DNA of 64,000 bases from JANNYA01 sp043754435 (lineage in GTDB: Bacteria; Pseudomonadota; Gammaproteobacteria; Xanthomonadales; SZUA-5). Both the position numbers and the translations under genes were made by a program. Below, piece by piece: positions 60,721 to 64,000 of this stretch (position 1 is the first letter of the stretch; each line of letters opens with the position of its first letter). The stretch spans positions 1 through 64,000 of the forward strand of contig JAYUUS010000124.1 of the NCBI GenBank assembly GCA_043754435.1, read 5' to 3'. The notes beneath the pieces are model-generated. The model searched no databases. It had not been told where the DNA came from and worked only from the letters and a program-made list of their open reading frames with translations.

Positions 60721-63700
60721 TCATATTGTCGCATCATGCGCAACAATGCCAAGTTCGCCACTGCCCTGCCCCACCACTGGTGGCGGCAATAACAAATACA
60801 TCACCGGCGTCACCAAACGCGCCAGCACCGTCGACGAAATCAGCCCGCCAATAATCACCCAAGCCATCGGCGAATAGAGCGCGACATTTTGCAACGCCAG
60901 CGGTAACAGCCCGCCAATCGCGGTCGCTGAGGTCAGTAAAATCGGTAAAAAGCGCACTTCACCGGCCTTTTCCACTGCTTCCAGCAAACCCATGCCATCG
61001 CTACGCAGCTGATTGGTAAAATCGACCAATAGAATCGAGTTCTTAATCTCGATGCCAATCAGTGCAACGAATCCGATCGTTGCGGTAAAGCTTAAGGAAT
61101 AGCCGGACAGATAGAGCGCAATTAGCCCGCCCACAATCCCAAGCGGAATGACACCGGCGACGACTAGCGTGGATTTAAACGAGCCAAACTCCAAAATCAG
61201 CACCGCCAGAATCCCGAACACCGCAACCAAAATCGCCGCACCGATACCGTTAAAGCTGTCATTGCGGCTTTCAATTTCACCGCCCGCTTGCCATGAATAA
61301 CCCGCAGGCAGCTTTTTTAGATCTAAAGTCGCCAGCAACGCATTCGTGACTTTTCCGGTGTTAAAACCGTCTTGCGTGTAGGCAGTCACGGTCACTGAGC
61401 GGCTGCGCTGATAGCGTTGAATCGCGTTCGGGGCACTGGCAAAACTGGGGCTAATGAATTGTTTGAGCAAAATCGATGCGCCGTTTACTGAACTGACTTC
61501 AATTTGCTCCAGTAAATCCAGGCGCGGGTGCCCATCCTTAAGCGGCAAACGCAGCGTGATCGGGTACTCGTCGCCATCGGCGTCACGATATTTCGCGGCG
61601 GTAATTCCGGCCACACCCAAACGCACCGCACGGTCTATTTCTAGGCTGGCAACGCCCAACAAACCAGCCTTTTCGACATTGATGTTCAGCGCCAAATCGG
61701 TGCGCATGCGCTTGAGCGGGTTGTCAACGTCACGGGTGCCGATGGTGTCACGAATAATTTGCTCGAACTCACCCGCCAAGCGCCGCAGCACTTTTAAATC
61801 CGGGCCGATCACACGAATGGCGATCGGCGCGTCAATCGGCGGGCCGTTCTCGAAGGGTTTCAGCATGATTTTAGCGCCCGCATAGACGGCAAATTTTTTC
61901 CGCAGCGCTTCATATAAAAGCGGCGTGGTACGCGGATCGTACTGTTTGACCTCAACAAACGCTTCTGCATAGCTCGCGTCCGTTTCGCGCGGGAAGACAT
62001 TGTAGAAAATTTGCTTGTTACCGCGCCCAACGTTGGCAAACACGTGTTTAATTTCGGGTGTGTCCGCCAAGATTTTTTCGACAAACTGCATCGCCTTATT
62101 GGTTTCATCCAGCGAGCTGCCATCCGGGGTTTCCATCGTGACCAAAAATTGTGGGGTGTCCGCCAGCGGAAACAGACTAAAGCCGATCTTTGGAATCAAG
62201 CCAAGCGTCACAAAAAACAGCGCAAAGCTAATCGCCAGCGTCGCTTTGGGGAAACGCAGTGCGCGCTGCATCAAGGGTGTGTAGAAGCGATGGATTCCAC
62301 CCGTCAGAGCGACCAAAAACGGATTACCGTGCGGATTCGCGTGCGGCTTTAATACTCGGCTGGCTAAAAAGGGAATGATGGTCAATGATACCAATAAGCT
62401 TGCCAGCACCGTTGCCAATACCGAAGCTGGGATATTGCGCACGAACTTGCCCGCCCCTTCCGGTAAAAACATCAGCGGCAAAAACGCGAAAATCAGCGTG
62501 GCGGTGCAGCCTAATACCGCTAAGCTAATTTGCTGCGTGCCTTCGATGGCCGCGCGCAATTTTGACTTGCCCATGCGTAAATGCCGCTCGATATTTTCCA
62601 CCACCACAATTGAGTCATCCACCAGCAGCCCGAGCGCAATCACAAAGCCCGCAATGGAAAGCTGATTGAGCGAATAACCGGCGAAATACATGCAGGTCAA
62701 ACCCACCGCCAAACTGAGCGGAATCGACACCATCACCACACCTGCCGCGCGCAAACCCAAAGGCAGCAACGTTAATGACACCAACAAAATCGCAATCATG
62801 AAATCAAAACCGAGCGAATCCAAACGGTGCTCGACGTTTTTGCTTTGATCAAAGCCCCATTCCAGCGTCATGCCAGGGGGCAAATGCTGCTCGAAATTTT
62901 TAATGCGTTTGGCAATGCCAGCCCGAACGGCAAAAATATTCTGCCCTTCCTTTTGATTGGCCGCGATGAACACCGCGCGCTTGCCATTGAAGCGACCCAT
63001 GACCGTGCTTTCGCCTGCAGCCCAGTGCACGCTCGCGACATCCTTTAGCCGCACCCGTTGATTCGCGCCACCACCGACTGTGGTGTTGGCAATATCCTCA
63101 AGCGACGCGTAATCCCCGCTGGTGCGCAAATTGAACTTGCGTGCGCCCGCACTGACCGAGCCGCCCGGGATATTAGTGGCTTCTGCTTTGATTACATCCA
63201 GTAAACGCTGCACGCTTACGTTCGCCTGCGCCATGCGCGCCGGATCAATCACGACTTGTACTTGGGTTTCGGGAAGTCCCCAATATTCCGACTGTTTTAC
63301 TCCGGGAACGGTTTTCAAAATATCTTGCAAATCTTCTGCGGTTTGCCGCATTAGGCGCACGTCAGCAGTGTCTGACAGCAGCGCAAACTGCACAATTTTG
63401 ACGTTGGTTGGATTCGCTTTGCGAATACGGAATTCCGCTAAATCTGCTGGCAATTGCGCACGTAAGCCATTGATTTCACGAATCGCTTCGTCGTATTTCT
63501 TTTCCGGGTCGACATCCCAACTGAACTCCACTCGGGTAACCGAAACGCCATCGCGCACCTCACTCCAGATGGTTTTGACATCGTCAAGCTCGGAAATTGC
63601 ATCTTCTAGCGGGTCGGTGACCAGCGCCTCCATGTCCGCCGGATCGGCACCCGGATAAACTGCGACTACCGTCACCACCGGAATTGGGAACGCTGGGTCT

Positions 63701-63807
63701 TCCGCGCGCGGAATTTTCTGGAATGAAAAAATGCCGATTGCAATCAGCAATGCGAATACCACGAGGGTGAATTGAAACTTCTCAACCGCAAAGCGCGCGA
63801 TGCTCAT
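60721..63807 (-). CDS. RND family multidrug efflux permease
   Basis: Inner-membrane proton-driven pump of 1028 residues, AcrB-like. It has twelve predicted helices and two large periplasmic loops. The proton-relay Asp pair is in LGLLVDDSIVVVENIER (helix 4), and the matching Lys is in GIEIKNSILLVDF (helix 10). IGIFSFQKIPRAEDPAFPIP near the start and GYSWQAGGEIESRN in the second loop are typical of the TriC/MexK-like branch. Its start overlaps the stop of the membrane-fusion gene (ATGA), so both are coupled, and an outer-membrane channel is not in the window. The substrate is not predictable. Confidence 0.95.
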   Translation of the reverse strand: MSIARFAVEKFQFTLVVFALLIAIGIFSFQKIPRAEDPAFPIPVVTVVAVYPGADPADMEALVTDPLEDAISELDDVKTIWSEVRDGVSVTRVEFSWDVDPEKKYDEAIREINGLRAQLPADLAEFRIRKANPTNVKIVQFALLSDTADVRLMRQTAEDLQDILKTVPGVKQSEYWGLPETQVQVVIDPARMAQANVSVQRLLDVIKAEATNIPGGSVSAGARKFNLRTSGDYASLEDIANTTVGGGANQRVRLKDVASVHWAAGESTVMGRFNGKRAVFIAANQKEGQNIFAVRAGIAKRIKNFEQHLPPGMTLEWGFDQSKNVEHRLDSLGFDFMIAILLVSLTLLPLGLRAAGVVMVSIPLSLAVGLTCMYFAGYSLNQLSIAGFVIALGLLVDDSIVVVENIERHLRMGKSKLRAAIEGTQQISLAVLGCTATLIFAFLPLMFLPEGAGKFVRNIPASVLATVLASLLVSLTIIPFLASRVLKPHANPHGNPFLVALTGGIHRFYTPLMQRALRFPKATLAISFALFFVTLGLIPKIGFSLFPLADTPQFLVTMETPDGSSLDETNKAMQFVEKILADTPEIKHVFANVGRGNKQIFYNVFPRETDASYAEAFVEVKQYDPRTTPLLYEALRKKFAVYAGAKIMLKPFENGPPIDAPIAIRVIGPDLKVLRRLAGEFEQIIRDTIGTRDVDNPLKRMRTDLALNINVEKAGLLGVASLEIDRAVRLGVAGITAAKYRDADGDEYPITLRLPLKDGHPRLDLLEQIEVSSVNGASILLKQFISPSFASAPNAIQRYQRSRSVTVTAYTQDGFNTGKVTNALLATLDLKKLPAGYSWQAGGEIESRNDSFNGIGAAILVAVFGILAVLILEFGSFKSTLVVAGVIPLGIVGGLIALYLSGYSLSFTATIGFVALIGIEIKNSILLVDFTNQLRSDGMGLLEAVEKAGEVRFLPILLTSATAIGGLLPLALQNVALYSPMAWVIIGGLISSTVLARLVTPVMYLLLPPPVVGQGSGELGIVAHDATI

Positions 63808-64000
63808 TGAATTAGCCCTGCATCAATCGGTTTTGCCGCATTTGCGTCCACGTCTACGCTAGCCACTTGCGTGCCGCGAACAACGGGTGTGCCATCGTCC
63901 AAGTAGGGCGCGCCGCGCACGACCACCGCGTCATTCGGGTTTAAGCCACCCAGCACCAGCACCGCCTCGCCGCGAATTTCACCGAGCGCAATCTGTCGGC
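63804..64000 (-). CDS. Membrane fusion protein of the RND pump, 3' end only
   Basis: The last 64 codons of a periplasmic adaptor (HlyD/AcrA family) that continues beyond the window. The visible sequence runs from RQIALGEIRGEAVLVLGGLN through DAVVVRGAPYLDDGTPVVRG to a TGA at 63806-63804. The family's last beta domain ends this way. It overlaps the RND permease start by four bases. Confidence 0.85.
   Translation of the reverse strand, partial: RQIALGEIRGEAVLVLGGLNPNDAVVVRGAPYLDDGTPVVRGTQVASVDVDANAAKPIDAGLIQ

Overview
The window looks like a chromosome segment of a Gram-negative proteobacterium of about 50% G+C, most likely a betaproteobacterium. The reasons are a leuS-lptE pair, an acetoacetyl-CoA reductase of polyhydroxybutyrate metabolism, a split class II ribonucleotide reductase, and a Chp twitching-motility chemosensory cluster next to gshB and tonB. 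The last arrangement is the one known around pilG in Pseudomonas. No taxonomic search was possible, so the assignment is an inference. Most genes are ordinary chromosomal genes. The accessory material is concentrated at the left edge (kinase-TerD fusion), at 42.2-43.7 kb, and at 53-60.4 kb.

Left part (1-25.4 kb): a Ser/Thr kinase fused to a TerD domain, cut by the window start, and a free-standing TerD protein face dnaX. A long minus-strand chemosensory operon then runs pilG-pilH-pilI-pilJ-chpA-chpB-chpC plus one unknown secreted protein, with dnaX beyond it. ChpA is 2644 residues, with several Hpt domains joined by very acidic, repeat-bearing linkers. gshB and tonB are divergent from pilG. 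After them come a DUF4124 protein, pyrE (GTG start), acetoacetyl-CoA reductase, a DadA-family oxidoreductase and a small membrane protein.

Middle (25.5-43.5 kb): a NarL/DesK-type two-component system faces a DUF2141 protein, a carotenoid-cleavage-type oxygenase and a DUF2855 protein, with a 14-bp palindrome in the shared intergenic region. Then come leuS, lptE (not followed by holA), a putative methyltransferase, a two-subunit 3-oxoacid CoA-transferase whose genes are separated by a repeat element, amtB-glnK in that order, tRNA-Cys and tRNA-Gly with a clear promoter and terminator, a peroxiredoxin, parC, a frameshifted TfoX-domain gene with a small overlapping ORF, and a VapBC-like toxin-antitoxin pair.

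Right part (43.6-64 kb): a DUF1800/DUF1501 pair of exported proteins with a nearby Reeler-like secreted protein, a DUF808 membrane protein, and nrdJb and nrdJa separated by an unknown secreted protein and a repeat. An ABC/FtsX transporter follows, with a Zur-box-like sequence upstream and a His-rich loop. Next are a Phd/PIN toxin-antitoxin pair, a DUF455 ferritin-like protein, an AAA ATPase plus HNH nuclease resembling the Septu (PtuAB) defence system, a decayed MacB-like permease pseudogene, a small monooxygenase-like protein, and an RND efflux permease with the end of its membrane-fusion partner at the window edge.

At least three families of dispersed inverted-repeat elements are visible: 22473/34993; 35917/43628/47906; and 50431. 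There is also a 107-bp hairpin element at 39731, and a 31-bp palindrome-bearing tandem duplication directly upstream of parC. No CRISPR array, rRNA operon, intact insertion sequence or replication origin was seen.
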